From Alphaproteobacteria bacterium (GTDB taxonomy: Bacteria; Pseudomonadota; Alphaproteobacteria; Micavibrionales; Micavibrionaceae), in contig RZZS01000017.1 of assembly GCA_009929775.1 (NCBI GenBank), forward strand, positions 1 through 38,967: a DNA stretch of 38,967 nucleotides, in the 5' to 3' direction. Both the position numbers and the translations under genes were made by a program. The notes under the pieces are model-generated. The model made no database searches. It saw only the letters and a program-made list of their open reading frames with translations, and had not been told where the DNA came from. Shown piece by piece: positions 17,835 through 26,496 of this stretch; positions within the stretch are counted from its first letter, which is position 1, and every line of letters begins with the position of its first letter.

Positions 17835-18407
17835 ATGTCATTCAAGAGTCGTAGCCTCGTCATCGCCGCCTGCACCCTTGGGGTTGCCGCGGGGGTCGTT
17901 TTTGCCAGCCACAGCGTTACCGGCAAGGAGAAGGCGAAGCCCGCCGGGACTGAGGCCGCTCAGAACGCGCCTGCGGAGCTGTGGAGCGTGCGGTGCGCGG
18001 AAGGGGAGGACGGCGAAAAGATGCAGGGGCGCGGCGGGTGCGAAGTCTTCCAGCGTCTTGTCGCCGCCGAGGGCGGTCAGCGCGTCGCCGAATTCGCCAT
18101 CGGTTTTCCGGAGGACAAGGAAGCCGCGCGGGGCGTGATCATCCTGCCGCTTGGTATTCTTCTGCATACGGGCGGCGATGTGGCGACCACCCAGATGATG
18201 ATCGATGACGGCGAGCCGTTCAGCTTCCGTCCCCGTTATTGCGACCTTGGCGGCTGCTACGCCTATCTGAACCTTAACGCCGCCGTTCTGGACATGCTCC
18301 GCAAGGGCAAGCAGATTTCGTTCCTGTTCCTCGACCGTCAGGGCAAGACGATTCGCGTGAACATGTCGCTCGACGGTATCTCGAAGGCCCTGAAAAAGAT
18401 CGGGTAG
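17835..18407 (+). CDS. Exported IalB-like (invasion-associated locus B) protein
   Basis: From ATG 17835, behind AGAGGAAA, the product is 190 residues. A signal peptide occupies about residues 1-25 (basic start, hydrophobic core ending VVFASHS). The mature part follows the IalB pattern: ELWSVRC, a second Cys in GGCEVFQ, then a strand-rich core with two more cysteines in YCDLGGCYA, and a C-terminal amphipathic stretch. IalB proteins are periplasmic or outer-membrane-associated; the name comes from Bartonella, but members occur across free-living alphaproteobacteria and their biochemical role is unknown. The four cysteines probably form two disulfides. It is convergent with the methyltransferase gene, 22 bases away. 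Confidence 0.82.
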   Translation: MSFKSRSLVIAACTLGVAAGVVFASHSVTGKEKAKPAGTEAAQNAPAELWSVRCAEGEDGEKMQGRGGCEVFQRLVAAEGGQRVAEFAIGFPEDKEAARGVIILPLGILLHTGGDVATTQMMIDDGEPFSFRPRYCDLGGCYAYLNLNAAVLDMLRKGKQISFLFLDRQGKTIRVNMSLDGISKALKKIG

Positions 18408-18429
18408 GCACGCCTCCCGTTCTATCTGC

Positions 18430-20007
18430 TCAGACGAGCAGCGCGTTCGCGGCCAGGGCCGGGAGGCGTTGTTCGATGGCAGGGCGCAGGGTTTCGACAA
18501 GTTGCTTTTTATCCTTAATGACCGTGTCGCCCTGCTTGACGGTAATGTCGCCTGCGAGCGCGTGGTCCGCGACTTTCAGGGTGATGGCGTCCAGATCGGT
18601 CTTGCCGTCCATGTACCGGATATAGTGGTTTGCGAAGACGTCGGTGCCGACTGAGTCGCCGCGCGTGTTGGTGAGGATGGTTGTTCCCGGGATCGTCGCC
18701 TGATAGCGGGCGAGGGCGAAGACTTCCGGATTTTCCTTCACTTCGCGGGCCGCGCGTTCCTCTTCGCTGTGAAGGGTGAAGATGCCCGCCATGACGAGGC
18801 GCAGCCCGACTTCCTGCGCCGCTTTTTCTATATCTACGCGATCGATTTTGTATTTTTTCGCAGTGCTTTCCACGGCTTTCTTCATTGTAAATCTCGTTTT
18901 GATTCCCGAGATTTCCAGCATCAGGGCCGCGCCCGCCGTGCCGTTGACGGAAAAAGTCTGACCGTTGCCGTACAGGAACGTCATTTTGTCTTTTGGTTCC
19001 GCACCTTCTTCGTTCGGCCTGATGTTGGCGCTTAAGATGAAATCGAAGATCTGGCTTGTCTTGAGGGCGCGGTTAATCGGCGCCCCTTTCTTCGCGAGGA
19101 TCGTCGTGCGGAAGCGCCGGTTGGTGACGAAATCCATGTACTGTTCCTGCAGCGCGATATCACCGAGCGAGCCGAGTTTCTCCATTGCGCCTTTGGGCAT
19201 GTTGCCGACGAACATGGAGGTCAGGGCCGAATCGCCGACATAGTGCAGGCCGCGTTCCTTCATCATTTCGACGACCTCGTGAAAATAGAAGGGGCGATTG
19301 ATGCCCTCGAGATGGTCGTGGAAGAGGTATGAGTCGTTCACCTTCGCGAGCATTTGCCTCTCCTGTTCGATCACCTGCTTGTACGCGTCGCTCCGGGCGT
19401 TTTCGGCGAGGAATTCGAGCAGTGCGCGGGACTGAACGATTTTCTCCTTCGGATCCGTGAACCGGGCGGTGTGGAACATCATCATCTCGCGCATGGATTT
19501 GACGAAGTTCCAGCCCGGAAGCGTGTTGTAGCTCACCACCGCAAGGCCGTTTTCAGAAAGATTGTCGCGGAAAATATCGAAAATCTTTCCCGCGACCTCG
19601 TCCGGCACCCATGAAAGGATGCCGTGGACGATAATATAGTCGAACGTGCCGAAACCGGGGCCGACGTCCATGATATCCGTCTGGTGGAAATCGACGTTGG
19701 TCAGGCCCAGGCTGTCCTTGTGACGGTTGGCCTGATCGATTTGTTCTTTCGAAAGGTCGATCCCGGTGATTTTGCACTTCGGGTAGAGCGTGGCGAGCGG
19801 GAGCAGGTTGCCGCCCGAGGCGCAGCCAAGCTCCAGAATGCGCGCCTTGCGGTAGTCCGGAGGGGTCATCCCGAACAGGCGCGCGATCGTATGCAGGTGC
19901 TCCGGATGGGTCTGGGGATAGGAATAGCTCTCGTAGGGCACACTGTCGTATGCGTTGTCGTTGCCTTTACTGTCGTCCGACTTGATGGCGAGATTGCCGA
20001 GAGCCAT
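18430..20007 (-). CDS. SAM-dependent methyltransferase with regulatory domain
   Basis: This 525-residue cytoplasmic protein has a class I methyltransferase fold at the N-terminus: motif I LELGCASGG at 58-66, an acidic ITGIDLS end of strand 2, and the FDYIIVHGILSWV strand 4 motif. A methyltransferase regulatory domain (the PF10119 type, about residues 210-300) and a C-terminal extension of about 200 residues follow. The YPQTHPEHL segment before motif I is typical of this family. The substrate is unknown; related genes often lie near surface-structure loci, and an autotransporter is the next gene here, transcribed divergently. The ATG at 20007 is followed by MALGNLAIK. Confidence 0.85.
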   Translation of the reverse strand: MALGNLAIKSDDSKGNDNAYDSVPYESYSYPQTHPEHLHTIARLFGMTPPDYRKARILELGCASGGNLLPLATLYPKCKITGIDLSKEQIDQANRHKDSLGLTNVDFHQTDIMDVGPGFGTFDYIIVHGILSWVPDEVAGKIFDIFRDNLSENGLAVVSYNTLPGWNFVKSMREMMMFHTARFTDPKEKIVQSRALLEFLAENARSDAYKQVIEQERQMLAKVNDSYLFHDHLEGINRPFYFHEVVEMMKERGLHYVGDSALTSMFVGNMPKGAMEKLGSLGDIALQEQYMDFVTNRRFRTTILAKKGAPINRALKTSQIFDFILSANIRPNEEGAEPKDKMTFLYGNGQTFSVNGTAGAALMLEISGIKTRFTMKKAVESTAKKYKIDRVDIEKAAQEVGLRLVMAGIFTLHSEEERAAREVKENPEVFALARYQATIPGTTILTNTRGDSVGTDVFANHYIRYMDGKTDLDAITLKVADHALAGDITVKQGDTVIKDKKQLVETLRPAIEQRLPALAANALLV

Positions 20008-20157
20008 GGGTGTTTCTCCGGTAAGAAATCAACGAATGCAACAGTTAACGAATCCCAGCCCCCAAAAGCAAGGCGAAACGCATTTGCCCACGGGGATCGC
20101 CCGAAAACAGATCCGCGGTCAGTGTGGTATGAGCTATGTGATGCATTCCAACGGCTC

Positions 20158-20265
20158 GTCATCCCGACGCGACCTGTCCGCCGAAGCCCGAAGGGCGGAG
20201 GAGGACGCGGAGGGATATTCATACGGTGGATAGCGGCAAGATTCCTCGCGTTCGCTCGGAATGAC
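20158..20265. repeat. GTCATCCCGA-type intergenic element
   Basis: The element starts GTCATCCCGACGCGA and ends CGCTCGGAATGAC, so its ends are near inverted copies of each other. An internal hairpin (CCGCC/GGCGG) lies between. Such elements are common in many bacterial genomes. It sits in the 872-base gene-free gap between the methyltransferase and the autotransporter. Confidence 0.6.
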
Positions 20266-20304
20266 ATAGTTGTTTCTCATCGGTATCTTATAAAGGCCCG
20301 CCCC

Positions 20305-20458
20305 GCCTTTCCCCCCTTGCAAAGGGGGGAGATCAAGAGGGGGGTAACGGCGCTTGACGGAGGCTCACCCCCACCCACTCGGCTAATTGCTTTGGCTCCG
20401 CCAAACCAAAGCCTCATTGCCCTCCCCCGCAAGCGGGGGAGGGTTGGGTGGGGGTGAG
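20305..20458. repeat. Composite repeat, copy 1 (module A then module B)
   Basis: Module A (20305-20377) is a C-run/G-run hairpin followed by GGTAACGGCGCTTGACGG. Module B (20378-20458) contains CTCGGCTAATTGC, a hairpin over TTTGGCTCCGCCAAACC, and CCCTCCCCCGC/GCGGGGGAGGG. Module B is bounded by CTCACCCCCACCC and its inverse. It is followed by a CAACCTAAATGCTCTA end that matches the ends of the TA-flanked element at 24526-24696. Related copies are at 24394-24753 and 27578-27697. Confidence 0.75.
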
Positions 20459-20462
20459 TCAA

Positions 20463-20879
20463 CCTAAATGCTCTAAGGCCCTTAACAGGGCCAGGGCTTG
20501 CGCGTCTCTCCTCCTTTCCAGGGGGGGGGCCGGCTATCAAGCGATGGCCGCTCCGCGAAAAGTTAGAGTTATCTAATATACAAAACAAATTCTCGATTCG
20601 TTAACAATATACGAACAAAACTGTGACGCATCTGCAACAGTTTTGCGGGATAAAAGATACCGGTTCGCAAAAGCCGCTTTGCCCGTTCCACTCAAGCTGG
20701 TAAATTTTCACCGCTGCCGGATTCGCCCGGCGGCGCTCGTATGAAACGAAGCGAATTACAATAAACCATCTCTATGCAAGACGGACGCTCTTGGACAAAT
20801 AACCTTCTCGTGTCTCGCGCCCCGCGCGGCTCACACCCTCTCATCTCTTCTTTTCAAAACTCTTAGGGAGAATTACAGA
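20463..20879 (+). promoter_or_regulatory. Upstream region of the autotransporter gene
   Basis: After the repeats the sequence becomes AT-rich (20560-20620), the likely promoter zone. Two hairpins follow: AAAACTG/CAGTTTT (20617-20644) and a GCCGG/CCGGC stem near 20715-20737. A ribosome binding site AGGGAGA lies 9 bases before the ATG at 20880. If transcription starts in the AT-rich block, the leader is about 250 bases, long enough for post-transcriptional control. No known riboswitch was recognised. Confidence 0.4.
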
Positions 20880-23800
20880 ATGACTAAGTTCAAAAAAACA
20901 CTGCTGGTCGGTACGGCCCTTGTGGCTGTCGGCGGCTTTGCCTCCGGCGCAATGGCTGCTGAGTGCGCTGTCGATCCGACAGGCGGTACATCTTGCGAGC
21001 TTACCGCGGATTTCGGTGCCGCACTTGTTATTTCGGATGGTGATACCGTCACGGTTTCTGACGATGTGACCATTTCGAACATTATTAATGGCGCTGATGC
21101 CGACCCGACGGGTATCCTGACCACGAGCGGAACAGGTATCACGGTTACACAAACCGCCGTTATTGGTGGTGTGAATGAAGTAGGCGACTTCAACATTGCC
21201 GCGACTGATACCTGGATTGCTCAGAACACGCTCGATTCTGAAGCTGCCATTAATGTCCTCGGCACGTTGACTGTCGATGCCGCCGGAAACATGGTTATCT
21301 CGACCACAGCAGGTGGCATTGAGATTGGTGCCACGGGCGTTGTTAATGTCCTTGATTCCACAACCGGTACCGTTGGCCTTGCCACTGCAAACGGCATTGA
21401 TATCGCTGACGGCGGTGTTCTCACGATCACCGATGCCGCTGGCCTGACACTTGGCGAAGTCGACGGTAACGCGGCTGGCGAAGGTGTCATCAACTTTAAC
21501 GATGACTTTGCAACGACAAATGATATCGGCGCGAACGCCAAGCTTGCCGAAGTCAACGTTGCTGCTTCCAAGACCCTGATGGCAGGTGCCGGTATTACCG
21601 CGGACGCCATCAAAGTTGCTGCCGGTGGTACACTGGCTGCAGTCGACCAGACGGTGACGGGTGACATTACTCTTGCCGCTGGCGCAGGCGTTTCGGTCAC
21701 GACGGGTACAATCGACGGCGGAATTACCGGCTCAACGGGCGCTGAAAGCATTACCGTTGCCGGTGCTGGTACCGTTGGTGGCGGAGGCAACGCTATCGAT
21801 CTCGGTGCAGGCAACGACACGGTTACCTTCACGGGCGCAGGTACGATCGACGCCGACACGCTTGCCGGTGGAACGGGTACGGACACGATTGTTGTAAACG
21901 GTGCTGCTGCCCGGATCGATTCCGATGTTACCGGATTCGAAACCGCAACGATCGAAACCGCACACGCGCTGACCCTGAACGGTGATGCGGCAATCGCTTC
22001 TGTTGAGTTCGAGGCCGACGGTACGGTTGCTCTTGCCACGACGAAAACACTGACGGGTGCGGTCGACAACGTTACGGGTGCTGATGGCGCCGGTACGCTG
22101 ACGATTGTTTCCGGTGCGACGGGCAGCGCGGTCACGGGTGCCGTTGGTGCCACGAACTCGCTGAAGCAAGTCACGGTCACGGGTGCCAACGCGGCTTCGT
22201 TCGGTTCGACGGTTAACGCTGACGACATGGACATTGACGCGGCTGCTACCGTTACGTTCAACGGTGATGTAACGACGGCGAACGGCCTTAATCTGGATAA
22301 CCAAGACGCGGTTGTCATTCTGGCTGACAACGCCGACTGGACCGGTAACATCATCAGCACGGGCGGCCCGAGTGGCACGATCACGTTCCAAGGCACGAGC
22401 ACATTCGATGGACAGATTGGTCTCGCCGCGGGTACCGGAGCGGACGCAATCAACGTGAACGGTGCGGATGAAACCGTAACGATCACGGGCGACTCGTTCA
22501 CCGTTGCCCTGACGACGGTCGCCGACGCAGGTCTTGTCCTCGGCGGCAATATGACAGCTTCCGGAAACCTGACCAACAACGGTTCGATTACAGTTGGGGA
22601 AGCTACAACGCTCACCGCGAACGCTCTTGCGGACAGCACGGGTACGATCACGATCGTGGTCGGCACGACGGCTCTGGGCGCGGATAACTCCGGTACTCTG
22701 ACGCTGACAGTTGCTGAAGCATGGGCCAATCTTGACGGCACGAACGCCGCCACGACGGGCAACACGCTTCAACTGGCTGTCGGCGGCGGTCGCATCGAAG
22801 ATGGTGAAACCTTCTCCATCATGGGTGCGGGCTCGCTGACTGTCGACCAGGCTGCCGCGGCGATCAACGACACCTCCGCCCTGTTCGACTTCACGGTCAC
22901 AGGCGGTAACGGTGCCGCGCTCGTCGCAACGGCGGACATGCTGACTTCCTCGTCAGTTGTCGACTCGGGTGCGGAAGCGGCTGCTGTTGATGCCATCCTC
23001 GGTATCACGGACGCACAATACGCTGCCGATACCAACCTTGCTGCGGTCTATGACGCAGTAGCCGGTGCTTCGACAGCGACGATCGATGCCGTTGTCGAAT
23101 CCATTATGCCGGACATCTCGGGTGGTAACGTTGTTGCGGCTACGGTCGTCAACAACAACACCATGGGCCTGACGGAAACCCGCCTTGCCTCGCTCCGCGA
23201 CGGTGGCATGACGGGTATGGCTGCCGGTAACATGGGTGAAGGCCTCGGCATGTGGGGTCAGGTGTTCGGTCAGACGGGCGAGCAAGACAAGCGCGATGGC
23301 ATCTCCGGTTTTGACGTGGACACGGTCGGCTTTGCCGTCGGTGTCGACACGCAAAACCTGATGGCCGACACGACTGTTGGTCTGGCGTTCGCCTATGCCG
23401 ACACCGAAGTCGACAGCAAGAACGTCAACACGGAAATCGACACGTACCAGTTCACCCTATACGGTGAGTACGAACTCGACGACACCACGTGGCTGACGGG
23501 GCAAGCTGCCTACGCGACGGGTGACAACGACGTTCGCCGCTCCAATGTCGGTGGCGTTGCCGGTCTCACTTCAGACGGTGACTTCGACTCCGATACCTGG
23601 AGCCTGCGTGCCGAACTCGGTCGCGACTACGCCATGGACAGTGGCATGGTCCTGACGCCGAGCGTCCTCGCCAACTACATGTACTATGATGGCGACGACT
23701 ACACGGAAACGGGCGCTGGCGGTGCGAGCCTCGTCGTCGATCAGGACGAAGTCTCGATCTTCGAACTCGGCCTTGGCCTTGATGCTTCCTGGATGTTCCA

Positions 23801-24074
23801 GCAAGCTGACGGTTCCTATGTCGAGCCTGAAGTTCGCGTTGGCTACCGCTATGACGTCATCGGTGACGAAGTCGAAACCACGAACCGCTTCGTCGGTGGT
23901 GGCGCGACCTTTACGACCGAAGGTGCTGACCCGGCACAGAGCACGTTCAACATCGGCGGCGCTGTGACCTACTACGCGGTCAACAACTGGGAGTTCACGG
24001 CGAACTACGACTTCGAAGTCAAGGAAGACTACGATGCTCACGCCGGTTACCTCCGCGCTGCCTACAAGTTCTAG
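20880..24074 (+). CDS. Autotransporter with large beta-helix passenger
   Basis: This 1064-residue type V secreted protein has a signal peptide at residues 1-26 (MTKFKK start, cleavage after GAMA). The passenger of about 750 residues is rich in Gly, Ala, Thr, Val and Asp, with many short GT-x-x-V/I repeats expected to form a right-handed beta-helix. An Ala-rich linker follows. From about residue 789 an autotransporter beta-barrel begins (GMWGQVFGQ) and ends in ...YLRAAYKF with the C-terminal Phe required for Bam recognition. The passenger has only two cysteines, both near its start. It is probably an abundant surface adhesin or coat protein. The ribosome binding site is strong and the gene ends in a strong terminator. 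It is the longest compositionally biased gene in the window. Confidence 0.92.
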   Translation: MTKFKKTLLVGTALVAVGGFASGAMAAECAVDPTGGTSCELTADFGAALVISDGDTVTVSDDVTISNIINGADADPTGILTTSGTGITVTQTAVIGGVNEVGDFNIAATDTWIAQNTLDSEAAINVLGTLTVDAAGNMVISTTAGGIEIGATGVVNVLDSTTGTVGLATANGIDIADGGVLTITDAAGLTLGEVDGNAAGEGVINFNDDFATTNDIGANAKLAEVNVAASKTLMAGAGITADAIKVAAGGTLAAVDQTVTGDITLAAGAGVSVTTGTIDGGITGSTGAESITVAGAGTVGGGGNAIDLGAGNDTVTFTGAGTIDADTLAGGTGTDTIVVNGAAARIDSDVTGFETATIETAHALTLNGDAAIASVEFEADGTVALATTKTLTGAVDNVTGADGAGTLTIVSGATGSAVTGAVGATNSLKQVTVTGANAASFGSTVNADDMDIDAAATVTFNGDVTTANGLNLDNQDAVVILADNADWTGNIISTGGPSGTITFQGTSTFDGQIGLAAGTGADAINVNGADETVTITGDSFTVALTTVADAGLVLGGNMTASGNLTNNGSITVGEATTLTANALADSTGTITIVVGTTALGADNSGTLTLTVAEAWANLDGTNAATTGNTLQLAVGGGRIEDGETFSIMGAGSLTVDQAAAAINDTSALFDFTVTGGNGAALVATADMLTSSSVVDSGAEAAAVDAILGITDAQYAADTNLAAVYDAVAGASTATIDAVVESIMPDISGGNVVAATVVNNNTMGLTETRLASLRDGGMTGMAAGNMGEGLGMWGQVFGQTGEQDKRDGISGFDVDTVGFAVGVDTQNLMADTTVGLAFAYADTEVDSKNVNTEIDTYQFTLYGEYELDDTTWLTGQAAYATGDNDVRRSNVGGVAGLTSDGDFDSDTWSLRAELGRDYAMDSGMVLTPSVLANYMYYDGDDYTETGAGGASLVVDQDEVSIFELGLGLDASWMFQQADGSYVEPEVRVGYRYDVIGDEVETTNRFVGGGATFTTEGADPAQSTFNIGGAVTYYAVNNWEFTANYDFEVKEDYDAHAGYLRAAYKF

Positions 24075-24103
24075 GCATCGCTTCGGGTAAAACCGAAATC
24101 CTC

Positions 24104-24136
24104 GAAAGCCCCGCCCTTGTGCGGGGCTTTCTTTTT
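24104..24136 (+). terminator. Rho-independent terminator of the autotransporter gene
   Basis: A perfect 11-base stem (GAAAGCCCCGC/GCGGGGCTTTC) with a 6-base loop is followed by TTTTT, 30 bases after the stop codon. This is one of the clearest terminators in the window and fits a highly expressed gene. Confidence 0.93.
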
Positions 24137-24267
24137 GTTCGAATGTTTGTGATTCCGTAGCTCCGGAGCTGTTTTCCTTCTCCCCTCCGTGTTCTCCGTG
24201 CAGCGAGCGGCTCTGTGTTGAAACGGTCAACCACGGCGATCACAGCGACCACGGCGCTTCTTCCGGC

Positions 24268-24350
24268 GTTACTCCCCGGCCATGCGCGCAAGACGCGAGG
24301 GTAAACAGCCACTCCCCCGGGAGGGAGATGGGCGAGTGCCGGGGAGTAAC
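24268..24350. repeat. 83-bp unit with 13-base perfect inverted ends
   Basis: GTTACTCCCCGGC (24268-24280) and GCCGGGGAGTAAC (24338-24350) are exact complements. Between them is an ACTCCCCCGGGAG palindrome. The ACTCCCCGGC end motif recurs at about 17178-17192 (inverted) and 27396-27405, so it belongs to a small family. Confidence 0.7.
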
Positions 24351-24393
24351 CTCTTGCTTTTCGGGCAGGCGACGGACGCTCCGGACCCGCCGC

Positions 24394-24753
24394 GCCTTTC
24401 CCCCTTGCGAAGGGGGGAGATCGAGCGGGGGTAACGGCGCTTAACGAAGGCTCACCCCCACCCAACCCTCCCCCGCTTGCGGGGGAGGGCAATAAGGCTT
24501 TGGTTTGGCAAAGCCAAAGCAATTAGAGCGTTGGCGTTTTAGGTTGACCCATTTCAAAGGCGTCATCCCGGAAAAATGCGGAGCATTTTATCCGGGATTT
24601 ATGCCGGAGAAGGTTGTTTCTTCAGCGGCATAAACCCCGGATCACCCTTCGGGTGTCCGGGGTGACGATGTGAGTCAACACAAAGGCCCAATGCTCTAGC
24701 CGAGTGGGCGGGGTCGCTGGACGGGTCAATCTAACAGGAAAGTGCTCTAAGGC
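24394..24753. repeat. Composite repeat, copy 2, with module B inverted and interrupted
   Basis: Module A (24394-24464) has the same orientation as in copy 1. Module B follows in the opposite orientation (24461-24523) and resumes at 24699 through GCCGAGTGGGCGGGG to GTGCTCTA at 24753. The two halves are split at a TA by the 171-base element at 24526-24696. Removing that element and one TA restores a sequence matching the reverse complement of 27576-27697. Confidence 0.75.
24526..24696. mobile_element. 171-bp MITE-like element flanked by TA duplication
   Basis: The element begins GAGCGTTGG and ends CCAATGCTC. Its ends are inverted repeats matching at about 18 of 25 positions, and it is flanked by TA at 24524-24525 and 24697-24698. 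It carries no reading frame of note. Its core (24561-24666) is a multi-stem palindrome with CGTCATCCCGG and CCGGGGTGACG outer arms and an inner pair matching at 15 of 16 bases. TA duplication and this size fit a non-autonomous element mobilised by an IS630/Tc1-type transposase, which is inference; no such transposase is in the window. Confidence 0.75.
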
Positions 24754-24804
24754 CCTTGCGGCCCAAAGCTTGCGCATCCCTCTCCCGCGGGGAGAGTGGC
24801 ACGC

Positions 24805-24840
24805 GGAGATTCAGAGATTCGGAATCACGAAGATTCGAAA
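24805..24840. repeat. GATTCG-unit stretch
   Basis: GGAGATTC, AGAGATTCGGAATC and GAAGATTCGAAA follow one another just before the 3' end of the lipoprotein gene. The units are the same as in the inverted repeat over the maf start (6414-6512). Confidence 0.45.
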
Positions 24841-24844
24841 CCCC

Positions 24845-25759
24845 CTATTTCTTCACGTCGAGGAATTCCTGCGGGACCGGGGCAGGCGCGGGCGCAGGCG
24901 GGCCTGCGCACTCGATCGGGCGGGTGAGCAGTTCCGGCCACTTGTCAACCCAACCGGCTTCGTGCTCGTTCTCCATGATGAAGCTGTATTTCAGGCAGTC
25001 GGTTTTCCCGGCGGCCTGTGCCCAGGAGTGGAACACGGCTGGGGGAACGATCTCGTCCTGTCCGCCGATGAAATGGTGCTGCGGCAGGTGCGTGAGTTCG
25101 GGCGCGACCGTTACCGGGTTCAGCGAATCGGTCAACGGCGAGACGCCGTGCAGTTCGGTCCAGGTTTCGTGATCGAGATTGCCCGCGACGCTGCGGAACG
25201 AGAGGATGTCGTCGCGCTGCGCGGCCACGAGCGCCGCCACGGCCGCGCCGCCGCTATAGCCGACGAGATGGAAACCGGTCAGGCCGTAGAGCCGTTTCAT
25301 GTTGTCGAGCGCGGCGTGATAGGAGGAGACGACTTCCGGCGCGAACCGGGAATCCGTCCAGTACTTGCTTTCGCAATTGTTCGCCGGTCCCGCGCCCGTG
25401 TACTGGCAGGGGCGGGCGAGCCAGGCGACGTTGCTGGCCCGGTCCATCGCGGCCAGATGCAGGGCGACCGGGTTCTTCGGCGTCGAGTCGAGCGACACGC
25501 GCCGCGGCGAGGTCCAGGCCAGACCGTCTCCCTCGATATAGACGGTCGCGGGCGCGCGCTTTACATGCATGCGCTCCCACGCCATCAGATTGAACGGACC
25601 GGCCGGAATGACGCGCTCGACCATAAAGGCGGGGCGGGCGATGCGATCGGCTGTGACGTCGCGTTCTTCCATCGTCGTGTTGCCTGCACAGCCGGCAGCC
25701 GAAAGGGCGGTCGCGGCGGCAAGCGCCATGGCGAAATGTCGGATTGTCTTGCGTGTCAT
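24845..25759 (-). CDS. Lipoprotein with alpha/beta-hydrolase fold
   Basis: From ATG 25759, after GAAAGAGA, the protein is 304 residues. It has a lipoprotein signal peptide whose lipobox is LSAAGC (Cys about residue 24). The mature part shows an alpha/beta-hydrolase nucleophile elbow GYSGG, preceded by YGLTGFHLV and followed by AALVAAQRDDI. Later FIGGQDEIVP likely supplies the acid and the HEAGW region the histidine. It is probably a membrane-anchored esterase or peptidase facing the periplasm, with unknown substrate. The C-terminus has a Pro/Ala repeat (PPAPAPAPVP). A start at 25801 would add 14 residues and spoil the signal peptide. It follows another lipoprotein gene on the same strand. Confidence 0.78.
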   Translation of the reverse strand: MTRKTIRHFAMALAAATALSAAGCAGNTTMEERDVTADRIARPAFMVERVIPAGPFNLMAWERMHVKRAPATVYIEGDGLAWTSPRRVSLDSTPKNPVALHLAAMDRASNVAWLARPCQYTGAGPANNCESKYWTDSRFAPEVVSSYHAALDNMKRLYGLTGFHLVGYSGGAAVAALVAAQRDDILSFRSVAGNLDHETWTELHGVSPLTDSLNPVTVAPELTHLPQHHFIGGQDEIVPPAVFHSWAQAAGKTDCLKYSFIMENEHEAGWVDKWPELLTRPIECAGPPAPAPAPVPQEFLDVKK

Positions 25760-25857
25760 GGGTCTCTTTCGTCCAGATCGATTCGAAAAAAATAATGCCA
25801 TTCAAGAGTAAGAGGAGGCGGCGACGCTGGCAACAGGGAAGTTACGGTTTTCCTGCG

Positions 25858-26496
25858 TTAATCCCGTTGGCTGTGAGATGGCAGGCGGGGGCGCCAGCCT
25901 TTGTTCCATTCGCTCAAAAGAACGATTTCCGGCTCCGCGCCGTTGTCGTGGAACCATGAATCGACGGCGTACTGCGTTCCGGTTGCGGTTTCGGTGATGA
26001 CGGCGGTCTGGTGCGGCCAGCGGCCTCCGCCTATGAAGGGCGGGCGCATCTGGGGTTTGCGGATGCGGTGGTGGTTCAGATGGCCCCGTTCGTCCAGAAC
26101 GGCGAGATAGATCGTCGTGTTCGTGCTCTCGTCGACGCAGTCCTGCTGCCGGCCGCCGAGTTTGTAGAACGTTCCGTGGACGTCCTCGTCGGTGCCGGTA
26201 ATCGCCCCGACGCGCCGCTCGAACCAGCCGATGGCATGTCGCAGACGCTCTCGTTCTTCGGCGGGCGTTTCGGGGGAGGGGTCGAAAAAGGCGTCGATTT
26301 CGGCCCAGTCGTCTTCCGCAAGGCTGACCTTGTCGACATACTTGCAGCCATAGCCCCGGCAATGGGCGAATTGCGCGCTTGTCGTGTGGTTGGCTCGCTT
26401 GTTGGCAAGGTAATATCCGTAGTCGTGAAGGTGCGCGTCGCTCGTCGCGCAGGCGGAAAGGGAGAGGGCGGCGAGCAGGAGGATCGCGGCTTTCAC
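25858..26496 (-). CDS. Hypothetical lipoprotein
   Basis: The 212 residues begin with a lipoprotein signal peptide (hydrophobic core, lipobox LSAC, Cys16). The mature part is soluble and has a Cys-containing HCRGYGCKYVDKVSL segment, a helix (PAEERERLRHAIGWFERRVG), a DCVDES motif and a C-terminal half with TAVITE and YAVDSWFHDNG. No characterised family is recognised; similar uncharacterised lipoproteins occur in alphaproteobacteria. The start is GTG at 26496, overlapping the xthA stop as GTGA, so translation is probably coupled to xthA. Confidence 0.72.
   Translation of the reverse strand: MKAAILLLAALSLSACATSDAHLHDYGYYLANKRANHTTSAQFAHCRGYGCKYVDKVSLAEDDWAEIDAFFDPSPETPAEERERLRHAIGWFERRVGAITGTDEDVHGTFYKLGGRQQDCVDESTNTTIYLAVLDERGHLNHHRIRKPQMRPPFIGGGRWPHQTAVITETATGTQYAVDSWFHDNGAEPEIVLLSEWNKGWRPRLPSHSQRD

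Noticed and set aside
20297..20460. CRISPR array near the autotransporter
   Set aside because: The repeats here are few, of unequal length, palindromic and not regularly spaced, and no cas gene is in the window.
21221..22765. 514-codon minus-strand frame inside the autotransporter gene
   Set aside because: It is a Ser/Val/Ala/Pro repeat produced by the low-complexity beta-helix codons on the other strand and has no start signal or domain.
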